Assembly (NCBI RefSeq): GCF_017742995.1
Contig: NZ_CP072425.1
Coordinates: 1,178,001 to 1,242,000 of the forward strand
From: Pseudoalteromonas viridis
Lineage (GTDB): Bacteria; Pseudomonadota; Gammaproteobacteria; Enterobacterales; Alteromonadaceae
Reading direction: 5' to 3'
Length of the DNA stretch: 64,000 bases
Below are positions 1-9,323 of this stretch, piece after piece. Under the pieces are notes generated by a model. That model worked only from the letters and a program-made list of their open reading frames with translations. It did not search any database and was not told where the DNA came from. Both the position numbers and the translations under genes were made by a program. The stretch's first letter is position 1; every line of letters starts with the position of its first letter.

Positions 1-1575
1 TATGATCTGGGTCACCCGGACCTGCCACAAAACGCCACTGGCTTTACCGATCTGCCGGGCGGCCTGACCTGGTATCAGGATGGCTCTGGTCACGGTACTC
101 ACGTTGCCGGCACCATAGTGGCACTGAAAAATGGCCAGGGTGTGGTGGGTGTGCTGCCGAATGACAAAATTGGCGTGCATAACGTGCGCGTATTCGACAA
201 TGACGGCAAACAAGGGTTAACAACACGAATTGCCCGTGCTGTCGACAACTGTGTCGAAAATGGCGCTAAAGTCATTAATATGAGCTTAGGTGGTGGCAAT
301 CGCAGCCAGTATTTTGAAGAGCGCCTGCAAGCGGCCTATGACAAGGGCGTATTGCTGATCGCCGCAGCCGGTAACGGCGGCGACGCCACGCTGAGTTACC
401 CGGCCAGCTACGATACGGTGGTATCGGTGGCCAACATTGATGAAAACCGCGTTAAAAACAGCTCATCTCAGTACAATGCGCAGGTCGAGATTGCCGCACC
501 AGGTACCAACATTTTATCAACGGTACCGCGTGGCACCGGGGTTGCAGCTGGCGTGACCGCTAACGGCGTGTTTGTGAAAGGGGGTGGCATGACCAACTCG
601 GTAGAGGGTAAGGTCAGTGCCGAGCTGGTTGATTGTGGTCAGGGCCTGAGTGCCTGCGCCGCAACCCAAAGCGTGTGTTTAATTGAGCGTGGTGGCGCGT
701 CCTTTAAAGATAAAGCCGCCAACTGCCAGGCAGGTGGCGGTGTCGCAGCCATAGTGTACAATAATGCGCCGGGTTCATTTGGTGGCACTTTAGGGGATGG
801 CGTACATGGCGTGACCATTCCGGTGATTTCTCTGTCGCAGGAAGACGGCACAGCCCTTCTGTCATCCGTGGGTAGCACGGTCGAGGTGCAGCTTGAAGCC
901 ATTCTGGACTATGATGAAAAGTCGGGTACATCCATGGCCAGCCCACACGTAGCTGGTGTTGCCGCACTGGTCTGGAGCCAGCACCCAAGCTGTAGCAATG
1001 TCGACATTCGTAACGCCCTGAACGCCACTGCCATCGACTTAGGTGCTGCCGGTCGAGACCATGAATACGGCCATGGCTTAGTGCAGGCCAAGGCTGCGTC
1101 AGATTATATTGCCACCAACGGCTGTAGCGGTGCGCAAGACAACCAATTGCCGGTTGCCAGCTTTACCGCAAGCTGTACCGACCTTGCCTGCAGTTTTGAT
1201 GCCGCTGCCAGCCGTGACCCGGATGGTCAGGTTGTTGCTTACGACTGGAATATTGACGGCTTCGCAACCACAGGGGCAAACGTAAACCATGCATTTGCTA
1301 ATGCGGGTAGCTACCAGGTATCTCTGACCGTGACCGATGATGCAGGCGCGACGCATACCGTGACTCAGTCAGTCTCCGTCACAGATGGTAGTAATACTGG
1401 TTGCAGCGGCCTGGAAACCTGGTCGGCCAGTAAGATTTACCGCTCAGGTAATGAAGTTGCCTACAATGGCCACAAATACCACAGCAACTGGTGGCACCGT
1501 GGCAAAAACCCGGCGCAAAACGCCAATGTGGGCAATGCCTGGAATTACTGGACAGACTTAGGTGCCTGTAACTAA
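1..1575 (+). CDS. Secreted subtilisin-like S8 serine protease with PA, PKD and CBM5/12 domains (5' end outside window)
   Basis: The reading frame is open from base 1, so the gene starts upstream; 524 residues are visible. The catalytic His lies in GHGTHVAGT at residues 30-38 and the catalytic Ser in GTSMASPHVAG (Ser311). A protease-associated (PA) insertion with several Cys lies between them (about residues 190-290). After the catalytic domain comes a PKD fold (nt ~1147-1390, with DPDG and YDWNIDG) and a C-terminal CBM5/12-type carbohydrate-binding module (nt ~1405-1572, with paired Trp before RGKNP and a final WNYW). The family is exported and degrades extracellular protein; the CBM suggests chitin targeting (inference). 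The signal peptide, propeptide and catalytic Asp would be upstream of the window. Confidence 0.93.
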   Translation, partial: YDLGHPDLPQNATGFTDLPGGLTWYQDGSGHGTHVAGTIVALKNGQGVVGVLPNDKIGVHNVRVFDNDGKQGLTTRIARAVDNCVENGAKVINMSLGGGNRSQYFEERLQAAYDKGVLLIAAAGNGGDATLSYPASYDTVVSVANIDENRVKNSSSQYNAQVEIAAPGTNILSTVPRGTGVAAGVTANGVFVKGGGMTNSVEGKVSAELVDCGQGLSACAATQSVCLIERGGASFKDKAANCQAGGGVAAIVYNNAPGSFGGTLGDGVHGVTIPVISLSQEDGTALLSSVGSTVEVQLEAILDYDEKSGTSMASPHVAGVAALVWSQHPSCSNVDIRNALNATAIDLGAAGRDHEYGHGLVQAKAASDYIATNGCSGAQDNQLPVASFTASCTDLACSFDAAASRDPDGQVVAYDWNIDGFATTGANVNHAFANAGSYQVSLTVTDDAGATHTVTQSVSVTDGSNTGCSGLETWSASKIYRSGNEVAYNGHKYHSNWWHRGKNPAQNANVGNAWNYWTDLGACN

Positions 1576-1608
1576 GCACCCAACAGAGTAATACCGAGAG
1601 TAAGATAT

Positions 1609-1636
1609 AAGGCGACACTTGGGTGTCGCCTTTTTT
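1609..1636 (+). terminator. Rho-independent terminator of the S8 protease gene
   Basis: A perfect 10-bp stem (AAGGCGACAC / GTGTCGCCTT) with loop TTGG is followed by a T run, 34 bases after the protease stop codon. Confidence 0.9.
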
Positions 1637-1655
1637 CATAAACGAATCAATGACG

Positions 1656-2615
1656 CTACTGAGTGAGATGCAATTCTGTCAGCAATGGAAAATGATCAGA
1701 TCCGATATGCTCCAGACGTTTAATATCAATGATATGAAAGTGATGAGAATGGAACAGGTGGTCAAGCGGCCACCGCGCGCACACATAGTCAGCGTGAAAT
1801 GTATTAAAAAAGCCTCGCCCTATTCTTGGGTCAAGTAAACCGCTCCGTGCGCGAAAAGCACGCGTTGTTGGTGACCAGGCGACATCATTCAAATCGCCAG
1901 TCACAATAGTGGGGTAGAGATCTGGCCTAACTTGCCTGGCAATACATAATAATTCTTTATCTCTGGGCTTTGCACTGGTGTTCTCGGTAGGACTTGGCGG
2001 CGCGGGGTGCAAAAAGTGACAATGCACAACTGTGCTGTCATCCACCTCAACATGGCAATGAATTGAGGGTATATCTGACTCAACCAAATACGCAACCTGA
2101 GTATCAGTCAGGCGCAGCTTACTATACAAGTGCATGCCGTACAGATTGCTCTGTGGCACCGCGACCCGATACGGATAATCATCGTGAATGGCGTGTAACT
2201 GGTCCTGCCACCACTCATCGCTTTCTAGCGTTAGAATCATATCTGGCCGATGCTGATGAATACAGGCTACCAAGTGTGTTGCATTGCGATTTGACATCAA
2301 TACGTTCGCAGTGAGTATTTTTACGGTATGAGACAAAGCGGCTTTTGCCCCAGGCACTTCGGTGGGGTAACCAGGTATATAAGGCATTACCCAATGTGCT
2401 TGCCAGGCAAAACATACTATCATTGCTGCCAGATAAAACGCGTAATAATCTGTTTTAAAAACAAATAACAACAGGCTATTTAATAAGATTAACAGCATAA
2501 TTTGCAGCCGGGGAAACTCCCAGCAGCGAAAAAGCCAATGATCGCTGTTTACGCAAGGTAAAAGCGTAATTGCAACACACACCGAGGTGGAAATAGAAAA
2601 TAACCAATCTATCAT
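1656..2615 (-). CDS. Membrane-anchored endonuclease/exonuclease/phosphatase (EEP) family protein
   Basis: 319 residues. The first ~95 form hydrophobic membrane segments; the rest is an EEP (DNase I-like) metallohydrolase domain. Visible family motifs are TANVL (strand 1), the acidic LESDEWW segment, GDLND with the catalytic Asp/Asn pair, and the terminal SDHFPL carrying the catalytic Asp-His. This matches the inner-membrane EEP proteins of the YafD type. The substrate cannot be told from sequence; DNA, phospholipid and inositol phosphate are all possible in the superfamily. It converges on the S8 protease gene and stands alone. Confidence 0.85.
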   Translation of the reverse strand: MIDWLFSISTSVCVAITLLPCVNSDHWLFRCWEFPRLQIMLLILLNSLLLFVFKTDYYAFYLAAMIVCFAWQAHWVMPYIPGYPTEVPGAKAALSHTVKILTANVLMSNRNATHLVACIHQHRPDMILTLESDEWWQDQLHAIHDDYPYRVAVPQSNLYGMHLYSKLRLTDTQVAYLVESDIPSIHCHVEVDDSTVVHCHFLHPAPPSPTENTSAKPRDKELLCIARQVRPDLYPTIVTGDLNDVAWSPTTRAFRARSGLLDPRIGRGFFNTFHADYVCARWPLDHLFHSHHFHIIDIKRLEHIGSDHFPLLTELHLTQ

Positions 2616-2788
2616 TACTTAGCCTTTAAGCCATTATTATTAAAAGTATAGAACGCAGCCACAAGGCGCAGCTATCCAGCCCGAGCATTTGTATTCTCCA
2701 GATAGCCATTAAGTGCACTAAACACGGCTAGTCAAAGCGCCATTCTTCATCTACTATGTGACTGTATTAACGCATAAATAACAATCAA

Positions 2789-4186
2789 ATGAAATCATTC
2801 CCGTCGCTCTACTTTACCAACCTGTTTTTGATTGGTGGCACCGGTTTACTGACCACTTATCTGGCTTTGTACCTGGGTAAACAAGGGGTCTCAACCTTCT
2901 GGATAGGCCTGCTGACCTCGTGTTATTACCTGGGCCTGTTGCTGGGCTCTAAACTGGGTTATCACCTGATCAAATCGGTGGGGCATATCCGCACCTTTGC
3001 TGCCAGCACCGCTGCGGTCACCGCCTGTGTGGCTGCCCACGGGGTGAGCGATAACATTTATATTTGGCTGGCGCTGCGCTTAATTGTCGGACTTGGGATG
3101 ATGTGTAACTACATGGTGCTGGAAAGCTGGCTTAACGAGCAGGCAGCCCCTGAGTCCCGTGGCCGGGTATTCTCTTTTTACATGATCACCTCATATCTGG
3201 GCATGGTGGCGGGGCAATATGCGCTGTCGCATTTTCCTGAGCTGGGCTACGCCCCCTTGTTTTTGGTTTGTATGGCGCTGTCGGTCGGGATCATCCCGAT
3301 TTCAACGACCCGCAGGATCCACCCCAAGCCGCTCAAACCCATTCAGGTCAGCCTGTTTAGTTACATCCGTAAGGTGCCTCAGTCAATGACAGCCATTCTG
3401 TTTGCCGGGATCATCAACGGCAGTTTTTATGGCCTTGCCCCGACCTTCGCCCATTCATCGGGCTTTAACGCAGAAGAAATCGCGCTGTTTATGTCGATCA
3501 CCATTTTTGCCGGGCTACTGGCGCAATGGCCGATGGGGGTCATTTCAGACAAGATCCGCCGTAGTATTCTGCTGCGCAGCAATGCGGTGATCATTGGTGT
3601 GGTGAGCCTGTTGCTGTTTTTATTGCCTGCCTCGCAACAAACCGCCTATGTGTTGAGTTTTATCTTTGGTCTGTTTGCGTTTACCTTATATCCGTTGTCA
3701 TCTGCGCTGGCAAACTCGCGTGTTGATGACGAAGACAGGGTTGGCGTCTCATCGGCGCTGCTGGTCGCCTTTGGTGGCGGTGCAGCGCTTGGCTCTGCGG
3801 TCAATGCCCAGCTGATGGCCGCCTTTGGTCATCAGGCGCTGTATGCGTCGATTGCGCTGCTCACTGTGCTGATGTTTACCCTGCTCACTTACATCAACTC
3901 ACGACAAAAAGCCGAACGCCCAGAGCCGAGCGACTACGTGGTGGGCACCTCCGATGTCACTAATTCACCGCTGGCTGCCACCATGGACCCGCGGATTGAA
4001 GAAACCACGGCACATGAACAAATGCTGGTTGTGGATGAAGGTGAAGTGGGTGACAGGCAGCCTCGCGATTATGATCCGCAAGATCATGAGCCGGACGATG
4101 CGCCAAATAGCGAAAACACGCCGCCTGAGCGCCCCACTGAACTTGATGAAAATCAGCAAGATGAGCGCCCTGACAACGCCCGTTAA
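2789..4186 (+). CDS. MFS transporter, YcaD-like
   Basis: 465 residues with about twelve hydrophobic segments up to residue ~375. The typical MFS loop 2-3 pattern is weak, but the overall pattern (LYFTNLFLIGGTGLLTTYLALYL start, ESWLN after TM4, a long central loop) matches the YcaD-like group of uncharacterised MFS permeases. The last ~80 residues are hydrophilic, highly acidic and low-complexity (many Asp, Glu, Pro), presumably a disordered cytoplasmic tail longer than usual. Substrate unknown. No clear Shine-Dalgarno is seen before the ATG. Confidence 0.88.
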   Translation: MKSFPSLYFTNLFLIGGTGLLTTYLALYLGKQGVSTFWIGLLTSCYYLGLLLGSKLGYHLIKSVGHIRTFAASTAAVTACVAAHGVSDNIYIWLALRLIVGLGMMCNYMVLESWLNEQAAPESRGRVFSFYMITSYLGMVAGQYALSHFPELGYAPLFLVCMALSVGIIPISTTRRIHPKPLKPIQVSLFSYIRKVPQSMTAILFAGIINGSFYGLAPTFAHSSGFNAEEIALFMSITIFAGLLAQWPMGVISDKIRRSILLRSNAVIIGVVSLLLFLLPASQQTAYVLSFIFGLFAFTLYPLSSALANSRVDDEDRVGVSSALLVAFGGGAALGSAVNAQLMAAFGHQALYASIALLTVLMFTLLTYINSRQKAERPEPSDYVVGTSDVTNSPLAATMDPRIEETTAHEQMLVVDEGEVGDRQPRDYDPQDHEPDDAPNSENTPPERPTELDENQQDERPDNAR

Positions 4187-4264
4187 AAGACTTGTAACGT
4201 GAGGCCCGATTGCCGGTAACCGGTTAGCGTGCCTCACCCGATGTACGATGGCGGATCTCTGCCC

Positions 4265-5122
4265 TTAATCCAAATTTAAAAAGAGTTTGGGTTGCCAGCC
4301 TAACTCGCGAATGGCTTTATCGCTGGAGAACACCTGTTGCAGCGCGTAGCCTTCGGTCCAGGTGCCATAGATCTCAGCCCACTGCGCCGCTTGAGCGCAT
4401 TCAATCGGCTGCTCAGACAATTGCCGTAACAGGCGCGCCAGCGGAGCCCGATGCTCCGCCGACCCAATGTATTCCTCACCCTGCCTGCCGCGCTCCAGTA
4501 CCAGACGATACAACTCGGCGAGGTTTTTGCGCTCTACCAGCGGCCAGGTTTGCGCTTCGTCCGCCGGTAACACCGGATGGCCACAGCGCTCTAATTCCCA
4601 GCTCAGAATGGGCGGCAGATAATGCTCTTCCTCCCGTACCACATTAGCCGGGCTCACCACACGTAAGTCGATGTTTTCCTTGCCTGACAGCCAGGCGATG
4701 TTATCCAGCATCCACTGAAAATCGGCCACTGAGTGTTTCGGCGTGGTTTCGGTGATCACCTCATCATGGCTTCCATAGGCCCAGCACCCGGCGGTATATA
4801 CAAGTACCAGCGGCGCAGCACGGCCTGAGGCATGCCCGGCGACTGCCTGCATTAATGCCGTATCAATTGCCCCCATCTGCTCATCGAAGGTACAGGCCGT
4901 GTGGATCATGGCCTCACAAGCTGTCAGAGCCTCCAGCCAGCGCTGTGGTTCGGTCAGCGATCCCGCCACCGCCACTGCCCCCATATCCTGAGCTTTTTGC
5001 GCACTTGTCGCATCTTTACACAGCACCTTTACCTGATAACCCTGTGCCAACAGCTCCGCGACGATGGCACTACCTATATTGCCTGTGCCGCCCGTTACTA
5101 ATACCGATTTATTTGTGTTCAT
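4265..5122 (-). CDS. NAD(P)-dependent epimerase/dehydratase (extended SDR)
   Basis: 285 residues. The N-terminal GGTGNIGSA loop is the Rossmann dinucleotide-binding motif of atypical/extended SDR proteins. The usual YxxxK active site is not obvious, so it may be a NmrA-like or atypical SDR without the classical dehydrogenase reaction. Start supported by AAAGGAG 7 bases before the ATG. It is convergent with the MFS gene; the 78-base gap between them holds an imperfect inverted repeat (GTGAGGC/GCCTCAC, 4199-4237) that may stop both transcripts. Confidence 0.82.
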   Translation of the reverse strand: MNTNKSVLVTGGTGNIGSAIVAELLAQGYQVKVLCKDATSAQKAQDMGAVAVAGSLTEPQRWLEALTACEAMIHTACTFDEQMGAIDTALMQAVAGHASGRAAPLVLVYTAGCWAYGSHDEVITETTPKHSVADFQWMLDNIAWLSGKENIDLRVVSPANVVREEEHYLPPILSWELERCGHPVLPADEAQTWPLVERKNLAELYRLVLERGRQGEEYIGSAEHRAPLARLLRQLSEQPIECAQAAQWAEIYGTWTEGYALQQVFSSDKAIRELGWQPKLFLNLD

Positions 5123-5238
5123 CGGTTTCTCCTTTCAGATTTAAAAATATACAGCCACAGTAACGCACTATGTACCAAAATATCTACTCGAGATAAGAGA
5201 TATCAGCGCCATGTTAAATGGGCTGCCCGGCAGGCCCG

Positions 5239-5856
5239 TTAGGCCCTGCTTTCAGGCGTCCGATCTCCGGCCATGCGCTCTGCCGACAGCGCCCGGCTGG
5301 CCAACCAAAACGCCACTGCAAGCAGCGCATTGGTATAAAAACCCAGTGATAACCCCACCTCGGCCCCGTAAATAACCCCAACCAGTAACATCAGGCTCCA
5401 GCACGCAACAGGGATAGACAAGGCCAGGCCCAGCAGGCGCGATGCCGGTATCCGCAAGCAGGCAAGCGCATTACAAATAAACGCACCGACCATGGCAATC
5501 ATAAACACGCCAATCAGCGCCTGCATGCCGGTGCCCCGGGTTGTGTCGCCCAGCACCGCACTTACCATCACCCAGCAGGCCCCGGCACTGAGTGCCAGCA
5601 CAGCCACCAGGGCAAAGCCAGCGCCCCACCTGGCCAGTCTCAGCGAGTGAGAACCTATACGCGAATGCAGTGCATATAAGCCCAACACACTCGCACCCAA
5701 TCCGATGATAGCCGGGATGGCGGGCCATAAAATGGAAAGCTGGTATCCGGAAAAATGGCGCGCCCATAAACACAGGGTGTTGAGCAACATACAGCCCCCT
5801 GCAATCAAAAAAAATCGTGCATCCCATTGTTTATTTGTGTGGTGAATGTATTTCAT
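5239..5856 (-). CDS. Small polytopic membrane protein of unknown function
   Basis: 205 residues with six predicted membrane segments (for example LIAGGCMLLNTLCLWA and IGVFMIAMVGAFICNALA). The frame stays open upstream to 5964, but the ATG at 5854-5856 is preceded by GAGGAAG at ideal distance, so I start there. No motif reveals a function; it could belong to the DUF4386-like group of small integral membrane proteins, which I cannot confirm. It stands between the epimerase gene and a divergent SnoaL-like gene. Confidence 0.7.
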   Translation of the reverse strand: MKYIHHTNKQWDARFFLIAGGCMLLNTLCLWARHFSGYQLSILWPAIPAIIGLGASVLGLYALHSRIGSHSLRLARWGAGFALVAVLALSAGACWVMVSAVLGDTTRGTGMQALIGVFMIAMVGAFICNALACLRIPASRLLGLALSIPVACWSLMLLVGVIYGAEVGLSLGFYTNALLAVAFWLASRALSAERMAGDRTPESRA

Positions 5857-6198
5857 TGTCTTCCTCATCTGTGCGCCGATAAACCGTGAGCGGGTGAACT
5901 CATACACTGCACGTAAACAGAGATTAAGTCGTTCGAATGGGCCTGTTCGAACTTTTTCTTTCACTATTTTTCATTTAGTTAAGTCAGTTTATCCATCGCC
6001 TTTTATCCCTATGGCTTATTCTACTGTGCTTTTTAGGACGCAATACGATGACCCTTATTGCCACAACATATGTGCGACATGGGTTACCAAAAAGTGCCCT
6101 GGTACGCATTTTGTGCCTTCTTGCAAGGCCGGTTACTAATAATTACCATGGTTACCAGATGAGACTTACAACCAATTTTTGCAACTGAGGAGCACCCC

Positions 6199-6741
6199 AT
6201 GTTGAAAACCCTAAGCGCCACCCTACTTTTACTGGTAAGCACCCTGACCTTTGCCGCAGGTAAAGACGCACCGACGATCAATTTCAGCGAGTTACAAAAG
6301 TCAAACTGGAGCGAGCAGGAGCTAAAAAACGCACGCCTGGTCACCGACTTTGTGCAAAACCTTATGAACAACCACAATTTTGATTATGTACTGGCGCACT
6401 ACAACGACAGTGCGTATGTGCAGCACAACCGCAACTTACCGGATAAAATCCCCGGTCTGGTCGGCTTTTTACAAGAGTTTGTTGCAGACTATCCGGACTA
6501 CAGCTACGACGTAAAACACATTTACGCCGACGGCGACTTCGTGATTTTTCACTCTCACGCCACGCTGGATAAAGATCACCGCGGCAATGACCAAAAAGGC
6601 ATGAACATCATCGACACCTGGCGCATCGAAGACGGCCGCATTGTAGAACACTGGGACTCAATCCAGGCCCTGGACCTGTCGATGCGCCTGTACTCACTTT
6701 TCAGCGGTGGCGATATTCAAAATGATAATGGCGTGTTTTGA
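6199..6741 (+). CDS. Exported SnoaL-like (NTF2-fold) protein
   Basis: 180 residues. Residues 1-20 form a Sec signal peptide (two Lys-containing start, LLLLVSTLTFA core, AAG cleavage region). The mature part has the SnoaL/NTF2-like pattern of predicted ester cyclases and limonene-epoxide-hydrolase relatives: VQNLMNNHNFD, YVQHNRNLPD, a central YADGDFVIFHSHA strand pair and DTWRIEDGRIVEHWDSIQ. The start is supported by GAGGAG just upstream. Family members range from enzymes to binding proteins, so the substrate is unknown. Confidence 0.85.
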   Translation: MLKTLSATLLLLVSTLTFAAGKDAPTINFSELQKSNWSEQELKNARLVTDFVQNLMNNHNFDYVLAHYNDSAYVQHNRNLPDKIPGLVGFLQEFVADYPDYSYDVKHIYADGDFVIFHSHATLDKDHRGNDQKGMNIIDTWRIEDGRIVEHWDSIQALDLSMRLYSLFSGGDIQNDNGVF

Positions 6742-6953
6742 TGGGGTGAGTGTGGAGTGAGCACAGTTGTCTTATGTCAGCTTTAACATTCAGATTGATA
6801 TGACACGGCTCAACTGCAGTATCGAGTCAAAATAGGACAGTATTTGGCCTTGAATCTAATGATTTAGACGCTATAATCCATCGTAACAATACCCCTCCCG
6901 CTTCTCATTGGAACAGCGCACCGCGAGGGGTTACTCGTTTATGGGGTATAGAA

Positions 6954-7877
6954 ATGCGCAACAGCCCTAAGGTCCGGTATAGCAAGCCTCCAACCACTTA
7001 CCATGCCCAGATTAAGCAACTCCAGGCCCGAGGTTTAAACGTAGAAGACACAGAAGAAGCTGAGTTTTACTTATCACAGTTAAACTATTACAGGCTTGCC
7101 GCCTACTTTCTGCCATTTGAACAAAACCATTCAAATCATACATTTCAAGCTAACACCTCATTCGGCGACGTATTAAACCTGTATATATTTGACCGGGAGC
7201 TTAGGCTGCTTATACTAGACGCAATTGAACGATTTGAAGTTTCCCTGCGCACCCAGCTCGCTTACCACCTCAGCCATTCCTATAACACAGCACACCCTCA
7301 TTTAAAGCCTGAGCTGTTTTTAAATCCATTGATATATGGTAGCAGTGTCAGTCAGTTAGCTAGGGATGTTAAGAATAGTAAAGAAGAATTTATCAAGCAC
7401 TTAACGTCGAAATATGAAGAGCTAATGCCTCCAATCTGGGCAGTGGTTGAACTAATGACCTTAGGCAACCTATCTAAATGGTTTTCGAATATCAAACAGC
7501 GAAAAGATAGACAAGATATAAGCCGCATTTACAAACTGGATGAAAAGGTCATGACGTCGTTTTGTCAGCACCTATCTTTAATCAGAAATCACTCAGCACA
7601 TCATGCGAGGCTCTGGAACCGAGATTTTACCAAAACCATGATGCTCCCCAAAAACGCGCCTGAAGCATTAAAGCAATCGTTGCATCTTCTTCCTGATAGC
7701 GATAGGCGCCTTCGCAAGCTCTACAATACTCTCACAATGACCGCAAACTTGATGGATATAATAGCGCCAGGCAACCAGTGGAAACTCAGGCTGAAACACT
7801 TAATCAGTCAGCACAACATTGATACATCCAAAATGGGTTTTCCCGATAACTGGCAAGAAAGGCCAATATGGTGCTAA
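6954..7877 (+). CDS. Abi_2 family abortive infection protein (AbiD/AbiF type, HEPN)
   Basis: 307 residues matching the Abi_2 (AbiD/AbiF) family over their whole length: the N-terminal QLQARGL and YLSQLNYYRLAAYF segments, the LRLLILDAIERFEVSLRTQ helix, the central PPIWAVVELMTLGNLSKWF, and the C-terminal RNHSAHHARLWNR. The last carries the R-X4-H motif of HEPN ribonucleases. Established knowledge: lactococcal AbiD/AbiF cause phage abortive infection, probably through RNA cleavage or tRNA-related effects. Here the gene is alone, but opens a run of defence-like genes. The region is more A+T-rich than the neighbouring SnoaL gene. Confidence 0.9.
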   Translation: MRNSPKVRYSKPPTTYHAQIKQLQARGLNVEDTEEAEFYLSQLNYYRLAAYFLPFEQNHSNHTFQANTSFGDVLNLYIFDRELRLLILDAIERFEVSLRTQLAYHLSHSYNTAHPHLKPELFLNPLIYGSSVSQLARDVKNSKEEFIKHLTSKYEELMPPIWAVVELMTLGNLSKWFSNIKQRKDRQDISRIYKLDEKVMTSFCQHLSLIRNHSAHHARLWNRDFTKTMMLPKNAPEALKQSLHLLPDSDRRLRKLYNTLTMTANLMDIIAPGNQWKLRLKHLISQHNIDTSKMGFPDNWQERPIWC

Positions 7878-8001
7878 CCATAGAAGCACCCTATGTGTAA
7901 TAACACGACATTTCTTTCGTGCGGAGAGTGCTGCCAAAATGCTTTTGTTGAGAACGCTCAATTACAGCCTTAACCAAAAGACATAACGCGCCAAAAACCA
8001 C

Positions 8002-8033
8002 AAAAAACCGCCCTAAATGACAGAGCGGTTTTT
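8002..8033. terminator. Bidirectional terminator between Abi_2 and membrane-protein genes
   Basis: A stem formed by AAAAAACCGCCCT and AGAGCGGTTTTT (one mismatch) with A and T runs on either side lies between two convergent genes and can serve both. Confidence 0.75.
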
Positions 8034-8062
8034 AACAATACAGCTAACTAAACTGAATTGAG

Positions 8063-8635
8063 CTACTGCCGCTGACCGTCTTCCACCTTATCCTGAGAAT
8101 AAAACCCGCGCACCGCATCTATCGTTAAAGACAGAATAGCCAACACCGATAACAACGTAAGCACCAGCTTGATGGGTTCGTAGGCGTTGTAGATAAACAT
8201 GGGCTTAAACTCGGTGAATTGCCTGATTTCACGCTCTATCAGCGCCGCCATATTAACCACAACAGACACAGATAAAATCAGCACATACATCAACTCGTTC
8301 GAGGTCATCTTAAAGTTAGACAGGCAGTCTTTGGCAAACAGGCTCAGCGTGCCCAGCCTGAGCCTGGCTATGGCCGAAGCCAGAGCGTGACGTTTTATAA
8401 TCAACAGGATAAGCACCGCATCCTGCACACTCATAATCAGGTAGAACCAACCCTCGGTCGTCAGAGCCCAACCATACAGCAGTATATCGACCGTTCTGGC
8501 GATAAGGATACTGCACGCTACCCACCTGACATTTGGACTGTTTCGGCTGGCAAAAACGGCAATGACGAGCGCAAACCATATGAAAATATTCATCAAATGA
8601 TTATGGTCTACTGTTATTTGAGATAAAACGTCCAT
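8063..8635 (-). CDS. Polytopic membrane protein, partner of the upstream small peptide
   Basis: 190 residues with about five membrane segments (MNIFIWFALVIAVFA, FYLIMSVQDAVLILLII, ELMYVLILSVSVVVNMAAL, LVLTLLSVLAILSL). No enzymatic motif is seen. A Shine-Dalgarno AGGA precedes the ATG, and the start lies 14 bases after the stop of the 53-residue peptide gene, so the two are almost surely cotranscribed with the peptide first. That order is typical of a bacteriocin and its immunity or export protein, but this is only an inference from context; no immunity family was recognised. Confidence 0.72.
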   Translation of the reverse strand: MDVLSQITVDHNHLMNIFIWFALVIAVFASRNSPNVRWVACSILIARTVDILLYGWALTTEGWFYLIMSVQDAVLILLIIKRHALASAIARLRLGTLSLFAKDCLSNFKMTSNELMYVLILSVSVVVNMAALIEREIRQFTEFKPMFIYNAYEPIKLVLTLLSVLAILSLTIDAVRGFYSQDKVEDGQRQ

Positions 8636-8649
8636 ATAAATCCTGGAAA

Positions 8650-8811
8650 TTAGTTAGGCTTGTTTTGCCCTTTTAGAAAAGCAGGGTCGATAGGTGCAAA
8701 TTGAGGGTCTACCTGACCACCTCCACCAGAAACGCCGCTGGCCCCCGCTACAGCCTTTAGACTAAATGCGTTTAGTGTTTTTAAGTGCTTTTTTTTAATC
8801 GTATTTTTCAT
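8650..8811 (-). CDS. Small GG-rich peptide, candidate bacteriocin/RiPP precursor
   Basis: 53 residues starting MKNTIKKKHLKTLNAF, chosen at 8809-8811 because AGGGA lies 6 bases upstream; longer forms lack a ribosome site. The charged N-terminus followed by LKAVAGASGVSGGGG resembles the double-glycine leader style of short peptide precursors. The C-terminal part (QVDPQFAPIDPAFLKGQNKPN region) is Pro-rich, has no Cys and only FAP/DPAF repeats of note. It is followed by a membrane protein gene in the same transcript. The leader resembles in outline those of the peptides at 41353 and 59193. Function unproven. Confidence 0.55.
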   Translation of the reverse strand: MKNTIKKKHLKTLNAFSLKAVAGASGVSGGGGQVDPQFAPIDPAFLKGQNKPN

Positions 8812-8880
8812 ATTATTCCCTAATTGTTGAGTTAAATAACGCTTCGAGTGTAACAAGTGAACTGCTGTGAAAGAAGTGTC

Positions 8881-9126
8881 TCATTCAGAAATTTCAGGGT
8901 CTTCTTTAACCTCTCCTTGCTGTTTCTTCTGAGGCAAAAGCGACCGAGGATTTAGCCCGCAAACTACGTACATTCTGATAAGCTGAGGCAAGTCTGGTGC
9001 TGTTTTCCCACTCTCCCAGTTATACACAGTCTGCTTTGATACACCCAATTTTTTTGCAAACTGTACCACACTGTAAGGCCCAGAGAGCCTTAGCTGCTGA
9101 ACCAGATGTTTTGAATCGAGAGTCAA
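8881..9126 (-). CDS. Small XRE-family HTH regulator
   Basis: 81 residues with a single helix-turn-helix of the XRE/Cro type: VVQFAKKLGVSKQTVYNWESGK (residues ~20-41), where SKQTVYNWESG is the recognition helix. A charged tail (QQGEVKEDPEISE) follows. It lies 69 bases upstream of the peptide/membrane-protein pair on the same strand and divergent from a second small XRE gene, so control of the peptide pair is plausible but not shown. Confidence 0.82.
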   Translation of the reverse strand: MTLDSKHLVQQLRLSGPYSVVQFAKKLGVSKQTVYNWESGKTAPDLPQLIRMYVVCGLNPRSLLPQKKQQGEVKEDPEISE

Positions 9127-9323
9127 TTTTCTATCCTTGGTTTTTTTACCTCGCTTACGCGCAGCACAAAGGTGCCCAATCTAAATAACCACAAATGATA
9201 ATGATAAGTAAATTAAAAGTATATTGTCAAACCTATTGGACTCACATTCCGGTAGCATACCTTTAAACCACAAAGCGCCCGCTAATTTTACTAAACCGGT
9301 TGATTCAAAAGGAAAAGGAAACA

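Noticed and set aside
1623..1838. Plus-strand open frame after the S8 protease terminator
   Set aside because: Antisense to the EEP-family gene and starts inside the terminator.
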